64,000 nucleotides of DNA from Parasphingorhabdus flavimaris (GTDB lineage: Bacteria; Pseudomonadota; Alphaproteobacteria; Sphingomonadales; Sphingomonadaceae), in NCBI RefSeq assembly GCF_013371215.1, contig NZ_JABWMH010000001.1:62001-126000 (forward strand), in the 5' to 3' direction. A program made the position numbers and the translations under genes. Below are positions 54,389 through 63,190 of the stretch, one piece after another; within the stretch, counting starts at the first letter, position 1, and the number at the start of each line of letters is the position of its first letter. Under the pieces are notes generated by a model. It was not told where the DNA came from, made no database searches, and saw only the letters and a list, made by a program, of their open reading frames with translations.

Positions 54389-56223
54389 GCGGCGAATTGA
54401 ACCAATGGATTTGGGATACCATGTTCTCGATGACCCTGCTGATGCTGCTGGTCCTGATGATCCGCAAACCGGTCGGCCATTTTTTTGGGGCGCGCATTGC
54501 CTATTTGCTGTGGCTGTTACCGCTCGCGCGGCTGTTCATGCCGACGCTGACTCTCGAGGCACCCGCAGAAGTCGAGCCCGCAGCCACATTCATGCCGGCA
54601 GCGATCGGATCGGATCTGGTCGCGGCAGCGCCGGCGCAGGCAACCACCTTCAGCGCACTCGCCTCGCTCGACTGGATGATGATCGCGACGATCCTGTGGC
54701 TTGGTGGCGCTGGTCTGCTGTTCATCAGCAAGCTTGCCTCCTATCTGCAATTTCGCGAAGATATCGTCGCCGACGGACGATTGATCGGTCGCCATGGCAA
54801 TATCAATATCCTCGAAACCGCAGCCGTTGGCGGCCCCTTGGCTTTTGGCGTGTTCGAAAAATATATTGCGGTTCCGACCCATTTCTTCCGCGACTATGCG
54901 CCGCGCGAGCGCGAACTGGCGCTGGAGCACGAGATTGCCCATCATGAATCGGGTGATCTGGCTGCCAATTTTGTCGGGCTGACGATATTGTCCCTGCATT
55001 GGTTCAATCCGGTTGCGTGGTTTGCCTGGATTTCATTCCGGCAGGATCAGGAAACGGCTTGCGACGCGCGCGTACTGGAGCAGAGCGGTCGTGACGTCCG
55101 TGCTGTTTACGGCCGGACGATCGCCAAATCGGCCAGCGGTCACCGGCTCGGCCTTGCCAGTCCGTTGAACCAGAAGGACAAGATCAAGGGCAGACTGAAA
55201 ATGCTGGGTCAAACCGAGAAGTCCACGCTGCGCCGTCGACTGGGGGCCGGTCTGGTCGCCGCCGGAACCGTCATCAGCCTGCCGCTCACCGCGACGATCA
55301 CCTATGCCGAAGCGGTCGATCCGGCCGATGTCGCGGTGCCGCTTGCACCGACACCCCCTTTAGCCCCGGCTGCACCGGTAGCGCCACTTGCTCCGGAAGA
55401 GCCATCGGCACCTTCTGCTGCTGCAATCGATGATGATCCGGTCAATATCACGATGCTCAACGGACGCAAAGACGCTGACCTGTCGAACGATTATGTTCAC
55501 AAGGTGAAGCATAATGGCCGGACGGTAATCCTGCGGACCGACCAGCGGCTGAGCGACAAGGAAGTTCGCAAAATGGTCGCGGAAGCCGAAAAATCGCGGC
55601 TCGCGGCGGACAAGGCGTTGCGCGAAAGCAAGACCGACCGCGAGCATATGGGATCGACCATGCGCGAGGTCGAACGGGAACTGGCTCTCGCCAGAAAAGA
55701 GATGGAACAGGGCTTGCGGGAGGCTGAGCGGGAAGTGCGTGAAGCCTTGCGCGAAGCCGAGGAAGTCCGCCGCGAAGCGCTGGAAGAAGCGCGTGAAGCG
55801 CAGCTTGAAGCTTTGGAAGAGGCCCGCGAAGCCCGGCAGGAAGCATGGGAAGCCAAACAGGAAGCACGTCAGGGAAGCCAGACAACAGCGCGCGTGTCGT
55901 CGATATCCTATAGCAGCCGCAACGCCGTATCCCGCACCACCAGCAACAAGATCAAGGGCCCCGATTGCGTGGCGATGAATCGCCAGATCGCGATGGGCGG
56001 CGAAAATGGTCTGGCCGGACAGGCCTGGGCCGTGGTTGCAGGTTGTGGCGGATTTGAAGTCAAGATCGACCAGGCCGCTGTGCTCAAACAGGCGTTGGTC
56101 GGCTTGGAGAAGGGTCGCGCCGAGGCGGTAAAATGCAAGTCTGACAAGGTCGAGCGCGCCAGGAAGATCAAGGATTTCGACCGCAGCATCGCCAAAGTGA
56201 AGGCACAGCTGTCGATGACCTGA
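54385..56223 (+). CDS. M56 (BlaR1/MecR1-type) metallopeptidase with coiled-coil tail
   Basis: A 612-residue protein with N-terminal membrane helices (about 12-30, 36-53, 95-118) and an M56 zinc motif HEIAHH (H182, E183, H186) with E223 in QETACDARV as third ligand. Another helix (about 286-308) precedes a Pro/Ala-rich linker (316-345). Instead of the penicillin-binding sensor of BlaR1 comes a soluble region dominated by a Glu/Ala/Arg coiled coil (about 395-500, many EAREA-like repeats) and a Cys-containing C-terminal domain (GPDCVAMNRQ, VVAGCGGFEVKID). It probably senses a non-beta-lactam envelope signal. Confidence 0.9.
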   Translation: MSGELNQWIWDTMFSMTLLMLLVLMIRKPVGHFFGARIAYLLWLLPLARLFMPTLTLEAPAEVEPAATFMPAAIGSDLVAAAPAQATTFSALASLDWMMIATILWLGGAGLLFISKLASYLQFREDIVADGRLIGRHGNINILETAAVGGPLAFGVFEKYIAVPTHFFRDYAPRERELALEHEIAHHESGDLAANFVGLTILSLHWFNPVAWFAWISFRQDQETACDARVLEQSGRDVRAVYGRTIAKSASGHRLGLASPLNQKDKIKGRLKMLGQTEKSTLRRRLGAGLVAAGTVISLPLTATITYAEAVDPADVAVPLAPTPPLAPAAPVAPLAPEEPSAPSAAAIDDDPVNITMLNGRKDADLSNDYVHKVKHNGRTVILRTDQRLSDKEVRKMVAEAEKSRLAADKALRESKTDREHMGSTMREVERELALARKEMEQGLREAEREVREALREAEEVRREALEEAREAQLEALEEAREARQEAWEAKQEARQGSQTTARVSSISYSSRNAVSRTTSNKIKGPDCVAMNRQIAMGGENGLAGQAWAVVAGCGGFEVKIDQAAVLKQALVGLEKGRAEAVKCKSDKVERARKIKDFDRSIAKVKAQLSMT

Positions 56224-56254
56224 AGTCTCTGGATCACTTCCCGAGGGGGCATAG

Positions 56255-56285
56255 GGGCGGTCCGTTTTGCGGGCCGCCCTTTTTC
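56255..56285 (+). terminator. Rho-independent terminator of the blaI-M56 operon
   Basis: GGGCGGTCC/GGGCCGCCC (56255-56263/56271-56279, one G-U pair) with a 7-nt loop is followed by TTTTT. Confidence 0.92.
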
Positions 56286-56296
56286 ATGGTTGTTTT

Positions 56297-57196
56297 ATGG
56301 GCTGGATATGCCACATCAATCCCATGGACTTTGACCCTTCGAAATATCCCACCGGTCTGTGCGAACAGATGGAGCCGCTTGTCGCCCGCGTGCTGGCCGG
56401 CAATCCCAGCCCCTATACTTATACCGGAACCCAGACCTATATCGTCGGCAACCGGAGCGACCGCGCGATCATCGATCCGGGCCCGGCGATTGACGAGCAT
56501 ATCGACGCGATCATCGCGGCCGTTGGCGACGCCAAAATCACGGCGATTATGTGCACCCACACCCATCGCGACCACAGTCCCGCCGCCGCGCCGCTGGCTG
56601 CGCGCACCGGCGCGCCGATCATCGGCTGCGCGCCGCTGGTGCTGGCAGATGACGGACCGCGCGCGGACGAGAGTTTCGACAAGGACTATAGGCCCGACCA
56701 GGTGCTGGCCGACGGCCAAACGGTAGCGGGCGACGGCTGGACCATCGAAGCGGTGGCAACTCCCGGCCACACGTCCAATCATCTTTGTCTGGCGGTGCAG
56801 GAATCCGGCGCGATGTTTACCGGCGACCATGTCATGGCCTGGTCGACCAGCGTCATTGTCCCGCCCGACGGCGATATGGCCGACTATATGGCGAGCCTGC
56901 AGAAGCTCTACGAGCGCGAGGACAAGGTCTATTATCCTGCCCATGGCAAGAAGGTGACCAATCCGCAGCAGCTGGTGCGCGGAATGATGGGGCATCGCAA
57001 GCAACGTGAACGGCAGATATTGAAGCTGCTGGAACAGGGCTCCGCGGCGATCGTCGATATGGTGCCGCAAATGTACAAGGGCCTCGATCCGCGTCTGAAC
57101 GGCGCCGCCGGGCAATCGGTGCGCGCGCATCTGATCGACCTGCAAAATCGGGGGCGGGTGACGTTATCGGATGATGTCTGGGCGATGGCTGAATGA
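56297..57196 (+). CDS. Metallo-beta-lactamase-fold hydrolase (LACTB2/GloB-like)
   Basis: A 299-residue protein. It has MBL metal motif THTHRDHS, PGHTSNHLCLAV, TGDHVMAWSTSVIVPPDG and HGKKV, plus a C-terminal winged-helix-like region (RQILKLLEQGSAAIVDMVPQMY), as in the LACTB2 ribonuclease/thioesterase group. Substrate unknown. No clear Shine-Dalgarno; ATG at 56324 (MDFDPSKYP) is an equally good start. It overlaps the DUF4230 gene by 4 bp (ATGA). Confidence 0.88.
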   Translation: MGWICHINPMDFDPSKYPTGLCEQMEPLVARVLAGNPSPYTYTGTQTYIVGNRSDRAIIDPGPAIDEHIDAIIAAVGDAKITAIMCTHTHRDHSPAAAPLAARTGAPIIGCAPLVLADDGPRADESFDKDYRPDQVLADGQTVAGDGWTIEAVATPGHTSNHLCLAVQESGAMFTGDHVMAWSTSVIVPPDGDMADYMASLQKLYEREDKVYYPAHGKKVTNPQQLVRGMMGHRKQRERQILKLLEQGSAAIVDMVPQMYKGLDPRLNGAAGQSVRAHLIDLQNRGRVTLSDDVWAMAE

Positions 57197-57909
57197 ATAT
57201 ACAGCCCTCTCGGCGCCTGTGGGTTCCGGTAGTGATTGTCAGCGGGATATTGATCCTGCTTGGAACGCTCGCATGGCTGCTGTTCTCCCGCGTCGAAAGC
57301 AGCATCAGCCCCGATCCGGTGTCGATTGCCAATGCCAGCCTGACCAATTTGCAGGAACAGAACCGGCTGACGATATTTTCGGCCAGCTACAACGCCACGG
57401 TGACCACGACATTGAGCAAGCTCGGGCTGTCGGCGCGCAAGACCCTGATCATGCCCGGCACGGTGCGTTATGAAATCGATCTCGCCAAGCTCGGCGCGGA
57501 CGATGTCCGCTGGGATGCGCGCGACAATATATTCTATGTCCAGATGCCCGCGATCGAGATCGCCCGGCCCGAGGTCCATATCGAACAGATCCAGACTTAT
57601 GATGATGGCGGCATATTGATCGCCCTGACCGATGCCGAAAAGGTCCTCGATCAGGCCAATCGCAAGAAGGGCGTCGCGGAACTTGCCAGGCAGGCCCGGA
57701 ATCCGCTGCAGATGCGGCTGGCGCGGGAATCTGCGCGCCGCGCGGTGCGCCACAATTTCGCTCTGCCGCTGCAGGCCGCCGGCGTCGAGGCGAAGATTGA
57801 TGCCTTTTTCCCTTATGAGCGTAGCCGTTATGAAGACCGGTGGGATTATTCGCGACCGATCAGGGATGTTCTGGCAGAGCAGCAGAAAACAGGAGGAGAG
57901 GCTCAATGA
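57193..57909 (+). CDS. DUF4230 membrane-anchored protein
   Basis: A 238-residue protein with one N-terminal helix (about 10-32) and a periplasmic DUF4230 region, as in LTIFSASYNATVTTTLSKLGLSARKTLIMPGTVRYEIDLAKLGADDVRWDA and ARESARRAVRHNFALPLQAAGVEAKI. Function unknown. It is coupled on both sides by ATGA overlaps, to the MBL gene upstream and the Kelch lipoprotein gene downstream. Confidence 0.88.
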   Translation: MNIQPSRRLWVPVVIVSGILILLGTLAWLLFSRVESSISPDPVSIANASLTNLQEQNRLTIFSASYNATVTTTLSKLGLSARKTLIMPGTVRYEIDLAKLGADDVRWDARDNIFYVQMPAIEIARPEVHIEQIQTYDDGGILIALTDAEKVLDQANRKKGVAELARQARNPLQMRLARESARRAVRHNFALPLQAAGVEAKIDAFFPYERSRYEDRWDYSRPIRDVLAEQQKTGGEAQ

Positions 57910-58997
57910 CTTTTGGAGCAATTAATGCGAGCGTCCGCTTTGGTGTGGTAATCGCTCTTGGTTTCTCGCTGGCGGCCTGCGAGCAGAGCGCGACGCCGGA
58001 GCCGGTTTCCGAAACTCTCGGCTTTGCCCTGCCGGAACCGATCAGCAACAATGCGGTGGCGGTCGCCGACGGTCCCGATGGCCCGACCCTTTACAGTTTC
58101 AACGGCCTGAAAGCGGGCAAGACATGGACCGATACCAGCAACGCGGCCTTTGCCTGCGTGATCGCGACCGAAGCGTGCAAGGCGATCGCGCCGGTGCCGG
58201 TCCCGCAAGGAAGACTGGCCAGTGCGGCGGTCAATGTTGCGGGGAAAATCTATATTTTTGGCGGTTATACTGTAGCTGCCAACGGCGACGAAGTGTCGAC
58301 ACCGGAGGTTTTCGCCTTTGATCCGGCAACCGGTTCCTACGCCCAGCAAGCGGACATGCCGACTCCGGTCGATGATATGGTTGTCGTGCCGTACCAGAAC
58401 CGGTTCATCTATCTGGTCTCCGGCTGGCATGACGAGGGCAATGTCAGCGTCGTGCAATTGTTTGACACCCAGACCGGGGCCTGGACCGAGGCTACCCCGT
58501 TCCCGGGCACGCCGGTGTTCGGCCACGCTGGGGGGATCGCTGGCGACAGCATGATCATCAGCGACGGCGTCGCGTCGGTCTTCGCCGACGGCAAACGCAA
58601 ATTCGTGGCGGCGAAGCTGAGCTGGCGCGGCGATATTGATCCGAAAAACCCGACCCAGATTGCCTGGCGCAGCGTTAACAGCCACGCCGGCAGCGCCCGC
58701 TACCGGATGGCCGCAATCGGCGACAATGCCGGCAAACGGATCATATTTGCAGGTGGCGGCGACAATCCGTATAATTATGACGGCATCGGCTATGACGGCG
58801 TGCCCGCAAAACCGTCCGGCGGCTTTTTTGCCTATGATCTCAAAACCGACCGGTGGCAGGAACTGGGCCGGCTGGCCGAACCGAGCATGGATCATCGCGC
58901 GCTCGGAAAAGTCGGTCAGGAATATTATATCGTCGGCGGCATGGATGCGGAGCAGAATGTGACCGACCGGATCACGAGGTTTCGCGCCGGTCCCTGA
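57906..58997 (+). CDS. Kelch-repeat lipoprotein
   Basis: A 363-residue protein with a lipoprotein signal (LGFSLAACEQS, acylated Cys about 25) and a Kelch beta-propeller. Repeats include VAGKIYIFGGYTVAANG, NRFIYLVSGWHDEG, KRIIFAGGGDNPYNYDG and QEYYIVGGMDAEQN. Such propellers bind partners or glycans in the periplasm. AGGAGGAGAGG precedes the ATG. It is the third gene of the MBL-DUF4230-Kelch unit. Confidence 0.88.
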   Translation: MTFGAINASVRFGVVIALGFSLAACEQSATPEPVSETLGFALPEPISNNAVAVADGPDGPTLYSFNGLKAGKTWTDTSNAAFACVIATEACKAIAPVPVPQGRLASAAVNVAGKIYIFGGYTVAANGDEVSTPEVFAFDPATGSYAQQADMPTPVDDMVVVPYQNRFIYLVSGWHDEGNVSVVQLFDTQTGAWTEATPFPGTPVFGHAGGIAGDSMIISDGVASVFADGKRKFVAAKLSWRGDIDPKNPTQIAWRSVNSHAGSARYRMAAIGDNAGKRIIFAGGGDNPYNYDGIGYDGVPAKPSGGFFAYDLKTDRWQELGRLAEPSMDHRALGKVGQEYYIVGGMDAEQNVTDRITRFRAGP

Positions 58998-59104
58998 ACC
59001 GCCGGCCGCCGCGATGGACATTTATAGGTGATCGGCGCTATGTTCTCGATCGATCCCGATGGGGTCAGGGTCGCTTCAAGGGAGTTTTCTCAGGAGCTGC
59101 GAAC

Positions 59105-59851
59105 ATGGGGGTTACAGATAATATAGGCAGACCGGCATCAAGCCCGGGAACGGGATTTGCGCAGGATCAGCAGTTTTTTGTCCGGTTTTCGATCGTCATG
59201 GCGGCGGTCATTGTCTTCGGCTTTGCCCAATTCAGCGCGCGGGGCATGGTGGATTTGCCTGCTGTGCCCATCTGGGTGCATCTGCACGGCCTGCTGATGC
59301 TGGCCTGGCTGGGCCTGCTGGTCACGCAGAATCTTTTGATCCAGCGCGGCAATATCGGCCTGCACCGCAAGATTGGCTGGCTGGGTGGCATACTGGCGCT
59401 GACGATATGCGCGACCGGACTTTACACCGGCTATATGGCGGTTCGGCTACAGCGCTTTCCACCTTTTTTCGACAATAGCTATTTTCTGGCCCTGAGCTTT
59501 GTCGAACTGTTGGTTTTTGCCGCCATGGTGGTCTGGGCGATCATGCTGCGGCGGCAAACCCAGTGGCATCGCCGGATCATGATCGGGGCCACCATAATTG
59601 CGCTGGAACCGGCCTTTGGCCGATTGCTGCCGATGCCGCTTCTCGGGGGCTGGGGCGAGTGGATCATATTGATTATCCAGCTGGCGTTCGTGGCCGTGCT
59701 GGCGCGGCATGACCGGAAAATCTCGGGGGCGATCCATCCGGCAACGCTGGCATGCGGTGTGATCGTAACCGCCGTGCATGTGGTGATCACCGGCCTGTCC
59801 CTGTTTTCGCCGTTTCAGCAGTTCGCCGACTCGATCGCCGCGTCCGGCTAG
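59105..59851 (+). CDS. Hypothetical seven-helix membrane protein
   Basis: A 248-residue protein with about seven membrane helices (from near residues 28, 56, 91, 120, 157, 182 and 213). His-bearing helix ends occur in WVHLHGLLMLAWLGLLVTQNLLIQRGNIGLHRKIGW and QWHRRIMIGAT, which could bind haem or metal. I do not recognise the family with certainty. CAGGAG lies 8 bases before the ATG at 59105. Confidence 0.78.
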   Translation: MGVTDNIGRPASSPGTGFAQDQQFFVRFSIVMAAVIVFGFAQFSARGMVDLPAVPIWVHLHGLLMLAWLGLLVTQNLLIQRGNIGLHRKIGWLGGILALTICATGLYTGYMAVRLQRFPPFFDNSYFLALSFVELLVFAAMVVWAIMLRRQTQWHRRIMIGATIIALEPAFGRLLPMPLLGGWGEWIILIIQLAFVAVLARHDRKISGAIHPATLACGVIVTAVHVVITGLSLFSPFQQFADSIAASG

Positions 59852-59973
59852 GGGCCGGTGGCCGTTTCTTTGCGAATATTTACGGCAATTAACGCGGAGA
59901 CGGGCGTTCGGCACAAGACAAATGGCGTTTCGCTTCCTATATGAACCAGGCACGCATGACAGAGGAATGAAAA

Positions 59974-60987
59974 ATGGACGCACGTGGTGGAATTGGCGGC
60001 AGCCTGGCCGGGGTCGACATTGTCGAGGAAATCAACAAGCTGCGCAAGGAACGCAACGCGATCATCCTTGCCCATTATTACCAGAAGCCGGAAATCCAGG
60101 ATATTGCTGACTTCGTCGGTGACAGTCTCGAACTGTCGCGCAAGGCAGCGGAAACCGATGCCGACGTGATTGCCTTCTGCGGCGTCAAATTCATGGCCGA
60201 AACCGCGAAAATCCTTTCGCCGGAGAAGATTGTCGTGCTGCCGGACATGGACGCCGGCTGTTCGCTTGAGGACAGCTGCCCGCCGGACAAGTTCAAGGCG
60301 TTCCGCGACGAGCATCCAGACCATATCGCGCTGACCTATATCAACTGCTCGGCCGAGGTGAAGGCGCTCAGCGACATCATCGTCACCAGTTCATCGGCGG
60401 AACATATTCTCTCGCAGATTCCGCTCGACCAGAAGATCATCTTTGGCCCGGACAAGCATCTCGGCGGCTATATCGCCAAGAAAACCGGTCGCGACATGCT
60501 GCTCTGGCCCGGCGTCTGCATTGTGCACGAAGCGTTCAGCGAGACCGAGTTGCTGAAACTGCAGGCCCAGCATCCCGGCGCACCGGTTGCCGCGCATCCC
60601 GAATGTCCGGCTTATATTCTGGATCATGCGGATATGGTCGGCTCGACCAGCGCGATCCTGAAATATGCCAAGGAATTTGAAGGCGACACGATCATCATCG
60701 CCACCGAACCGCATATCATCCACCAGATGGAAAAAGCGGTGCCGGAAAAGAATTTCATCGGCGCGCCCGGCGCGGACGGCAACTGCAATTGTAATATCTG
60801 CCCCTATATGGCGCTGAACACGATGGAGAAGCTATACGTGGCGCTCCGCGATCTCGAGCCACGCATCGAAATGGACGAGGAACTGCGCTTGCAGGCCCGC
60901 AAGTCGATCGACAAGATGATGGAAATGGCCAGCGCGACGGTCGGGCAGGGGGATTTGGGGCCGACTGATCTGGCGCATGAGGGGTAG
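59974..60987 (+). CDS. nadA: Quinolinate synthase
   Basis: A 337-residue [4Fe-4S] enzyme condensing iminoaspartate with dihydroxyacetone phosphate to quinolinate. It has ILAHYYQKPEIQDIADFVGDSLELSRKAAE, FCGVKFMAETAKILSP, DMDAGCSLEDSCP, WPGVCIVHEAF and the C-terminal CNCNICPYMALNTME. AGAGGAA lies before the ATG. nadC lies 2.2 kb further on; nadB is not in this window. Confidence 0.96.
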   Translation: MDARGGIGGSLAGVDIVEEINKLRKERNAIILAHYYQKPEIQDIADFVGDSLELSRKAAETDADVIAFCGVKFMAETAKILSPEKIVVLPDMDAGCSLEDSCPPDKFKAFRDEHPDHIALTYINCSAEVKALSDIIVTSSSAEHILSQIPLDQKIIFGPDKHLGGYIAKKTGRDMLLWPGVCIVHEAFSETELLKLQAQHPGAPVAAHPECPAYILDHADMVGSTSAILKYAKEFEGDTIIIATEPHIIHQMEKAVPEKNFIGAPGADGNCNCNICPYMALNTMEKLYVALRDLEPRIEMDEELRLQARKSIDKMMEMASATVGQGDLGPTDLAHEG

Positions 60988-60992
60988 TTTTT

Positions 60993-61151
60993 CCTTCTCC
61001 CGTGAGGGAGAAGGATACGAAGCCTTGTCCGCAGGATTAGGCGCAGTTGGATGAGGGTGTTCTGCACTCTGAAGCGAAGTACGCCCTCACCCAGCTCCGA
61101 CTAGGCAGCAAGCTGCCAAGTCTGCGCAACCCTCTCCCGCACGGGAGAGGG
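60993..61151. repeat. Composite inverted repeat, copy 2
   Basis: The same two modules as at 35173-35429 are closer together here: a left module with CCTTCTCCC/GGGAGAAGG hairpin through GTTGGATGAGGG (60993-61057), and an inverted right module CCCTCACCCAGCTCC through CCCTCTCCCGCACGGGAGAGGG (61084-61151). It fills the space between nadA and the XRE gene and could end transcription from both sides. Confidence 0.85.
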
Positions 61152-61156
61152 ACAAA

Positions 61157-61441
61157 TCACCCCGCCATCACCCGCCTCACCACGTCGGGTTCGGCGCGGA
61201 TTACCTTGAGATAGGCGCGGACCGCGGGCGGGGGCATGTGACGGCCAATTTCATATTGGCGGATATTGGCGAGCGGGATGCCGTAGATCTTGGCAAATTC
61301 ATCCTGCGTCAGGCCGAGATCATAACGCAGTACCCGAATGAAGCGGCCCATATTGGCGCGTTCAAGCGCGGCCACGCTGACATCCCGGTCTTCTGGATCA
61401 TTCGGATCTGCCGGTATCGCGATGGTAGTTTCTTTGTTCAC
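61157..61441 (-). CDS. XRE-family regulator, probable antitoxin of BrnT
   Basis: A 94-residue protein with a C-terminal HTH: FIRVLRYDLGLTQDEFAKIYGIPLANIRQYEIGRHMPPPAVRAYLKVI. GTG start at 61441 with GGAGGAG eight bases upstream. It overlaps the end of the brnT gene by 44 bp, so translation is linked. Canonical BrnT partners are BrnA proteins of a different (ribbon-helix-helix-like) fold, so an HTH partner is a variant pairing. Confidence 0.85.
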   Translation of the reverse strand: MNKETTIAIPADPNDPEDRDVSVAALERANMGRFIRVLRYDLGLTQDEFAKIYGIPLANIRQYEIGRHMPPPAVRAYLKVIRAEPDVVRRVMAG

Positions 61442-61682
61442 TGCTGTTACTCCTCCGGACCGAGATGAACCTGATGATTTCACCGCGCCAGGTGTGGATC
61501 GCCGTGAAGAGTTTGCCATCGACTTCTCCGATCAGTTTGAAGCGTTGCTCCTCATCTTCAAGCCGAATTGTTTCGGTTATCGTGTAGAAAGGATCATCGA
61601 AAATCCGTTGTCCAAAAGACAGCGGCAATCGATGCTTCACCCGGTTGATCGCATCCTTGTCCGGATCAAATTCAAAGTCCAC
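61398..61682 (-). CDS. brnT: BrnT-family toxin
   Basis: A 94-residue protein, FEFDPDKDAINRVKHRLPLSFGQRIFDDPFYTITETIRLEDEEQRFKLIGEVDGKLFTAIHTWRGEIIRFISVRRSNSSEQRNYHRD. It matches BrnT's KxxxNxxKH start, ERF, IG, TxRGxxIRxISxR and ERxxY signatures. BrnT is a RelE-fold ribonuclease that stops translation. The active-site residues look intact. No ribosome site is obvious. Confidence 0.88.
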   Translation of the reverse strand: MDFEFDPDKDAINRVKHRLPLSFGQRIFDDPFYTITETIRLEDEEQRFKLIGEVDGKLFTAIHTWRGEIIRFISVRRSNSSEQRNYHRDTGRSE

Positions 61683-61846
61683 ATCTTCTTATAAGTGAAA
61701 CACATAGTTACCACAATTGTTGATCGCTCGCAAGCCATGACAGTTTCGGCCAATCCTGCTGCTCGTCCGAAGGTAACGAGTTGCCTCCTTCGCTCGCGCA
61801 ATCATTCCCGCTTCCCCCTCCACGCGTTATCGGTTAGCGTCCCCGG

Positions 61847-63190
61847 ATGATTGCCCGTATCCGTTCCGCTCTGCTGTCCATCAATGCCAGCTACTGGTTC
61901 TATCCGGCGTTGTTCTCGGCGATCGCCTTTTTCCTGTCCTTTTTCACCATCTATCTGGATCGCAACGGGGCGGCGGACTGGTTCACTACCTATGAATGGC
62001 TGCATGTCAGCCGTCCCAACGGCGCTCGCACGACCTTGACCGTGATTGCCGGTTCGATGATCGGGGTCGCCTCGACCGTCTTTTCGATCACCATCGCCGC
62101 CGTCGCCTATGCCAGCGGCAATTACGGACCGCGCCTTTTGACAAATTTCATGGAGGACAAGGGCAACCAGCTGTCCCTCGCGACCTTTATCGGGACTTTT
62201 GTCTATGCGTTGATGATTATCCGTGTTGTGCGCGACGAAGATGAACGGGCCGCGTCTGCCATCGATGCTTCGGCTTCGGTCCTGCCTGGGTTCACTCCGC
62301 AATTGTCGCTGCTGGTGGCCATGGTGCTGGCGATATTTGCGGTCGCGGTGCTGGTCTATTTCCTCCACCATATACCCGCGAGTATCCGGATCAACACGGT
62401 ATTGAAAGACATCGGCAAGCGGCTGATCCGCGACATAAAAGACCGCTATCCGAGCGAGATCGAAGAGCGCGAGCCGCGGGAACAGGCGCAGGGCGAGCCG
62501 ATCATCGCGACCGGCAAAGGCTATATCGACATCATCGATTTCGACACGCTGGATGAGGTGGCCCGCGAACATGAAGCGACGATCGCAATCAAGGTCCGGA
62601 CCGGGGATTTCATCCACCCCAATGTCACCATCGTTGAACTGTCCGGTATTGAAGCGGATGACAAAATTTCCGCCAAAATCGCCGACTGTTTCAGCGTCAG
62701 CGGCATGCGGACGGCGACCCAGGATCTGGAATATCTGATCGATGAACTGGTCGAGATCGCGCTGCGGGCGCTATCGCCGGGGATCAACGACCCGTTCACC
62801 GCGATCACCGCGATGCACTGGATGGGCGCTGCGCTGGCCGAACTGGGCAGCCGCGACCTTGATCGCGGACCGGAGCAGGAAGACTATGACTGGGATCGGG
62901 TGCAGCCGCTGAGCGACGATTTCAGCCATTATGTCGAGCGCAGCTTCGGCGCGATGCGGTCCGGTGTTGCGACCAACCGGATGGCGGCGATCAAATTCAT
63001 CCACGCTCTGTTTGCCGCCTCGACATCCTGCCGGTCGGAGCGTCGTTTGCGCCTGATCAGCGAAGAAGCCGAGACGATGGTGAGGCAGGCGCGTTATCAT
63101 CTGGTCGGTCCTTCGATGGAAGAACTGGAAGCCAGTCTGGTCGAATTCAACAAAGTAATGGATAATAGTAGCAATGCCCTTCTCGCTTGA
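61847..63190 (+). CDS. DUF2254 membrane protein
   Basis: A 447-residue protein with four N-terminal membrane helices (about 18-40, 66-90, 106-128, 142-172). A large cytosolic region follows with GYIDIIDFDTLDEVAREHEATIAIKVRTGDFIHPN and ALRALSPGINDPFTAITAMHWMGAALAEL, the DUF2254 pattern. Function unknown. It overlaps the nadC start by 17 bp. Confidence 0.9.
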   Translation: MIARIRSALLSINASYWFYPALFSAIAFFLSFFTIYLDRNGAADWFTTYEWLHVSRPNGARTTLTVIAGSMIGVASTVFSITIAAVAYASGNYGPRLLTNFMEDKGNQLSLATFIGTFVYALMIIRVVRDEDERAASAIDASASVLPGFTPQLSLLVAMVLAIFAVAVLVYFLHHIPASIRINTVLKDIGKRLIRDIKDRYPSEIEEREPREQAQGEPIIATGKGYIDIIDFDTLDEVAREHEATIAIKVRTGDFIHPNVTIVELSGIEADDKISAKIADCFSVSGMRTATQDLEYLIDELVEIALRALSPGINDPFTAITAMHWMGAALAELGSRDLDRGPEQEDYDWDRVQPLSDDFSHYVERSFGAMRSGVATNRMAAIKFIHALFAASTSCRSERRLRLISEEAETMVRQARYHLVGPSMEELEASLVEFNKVMDNSSNALLA

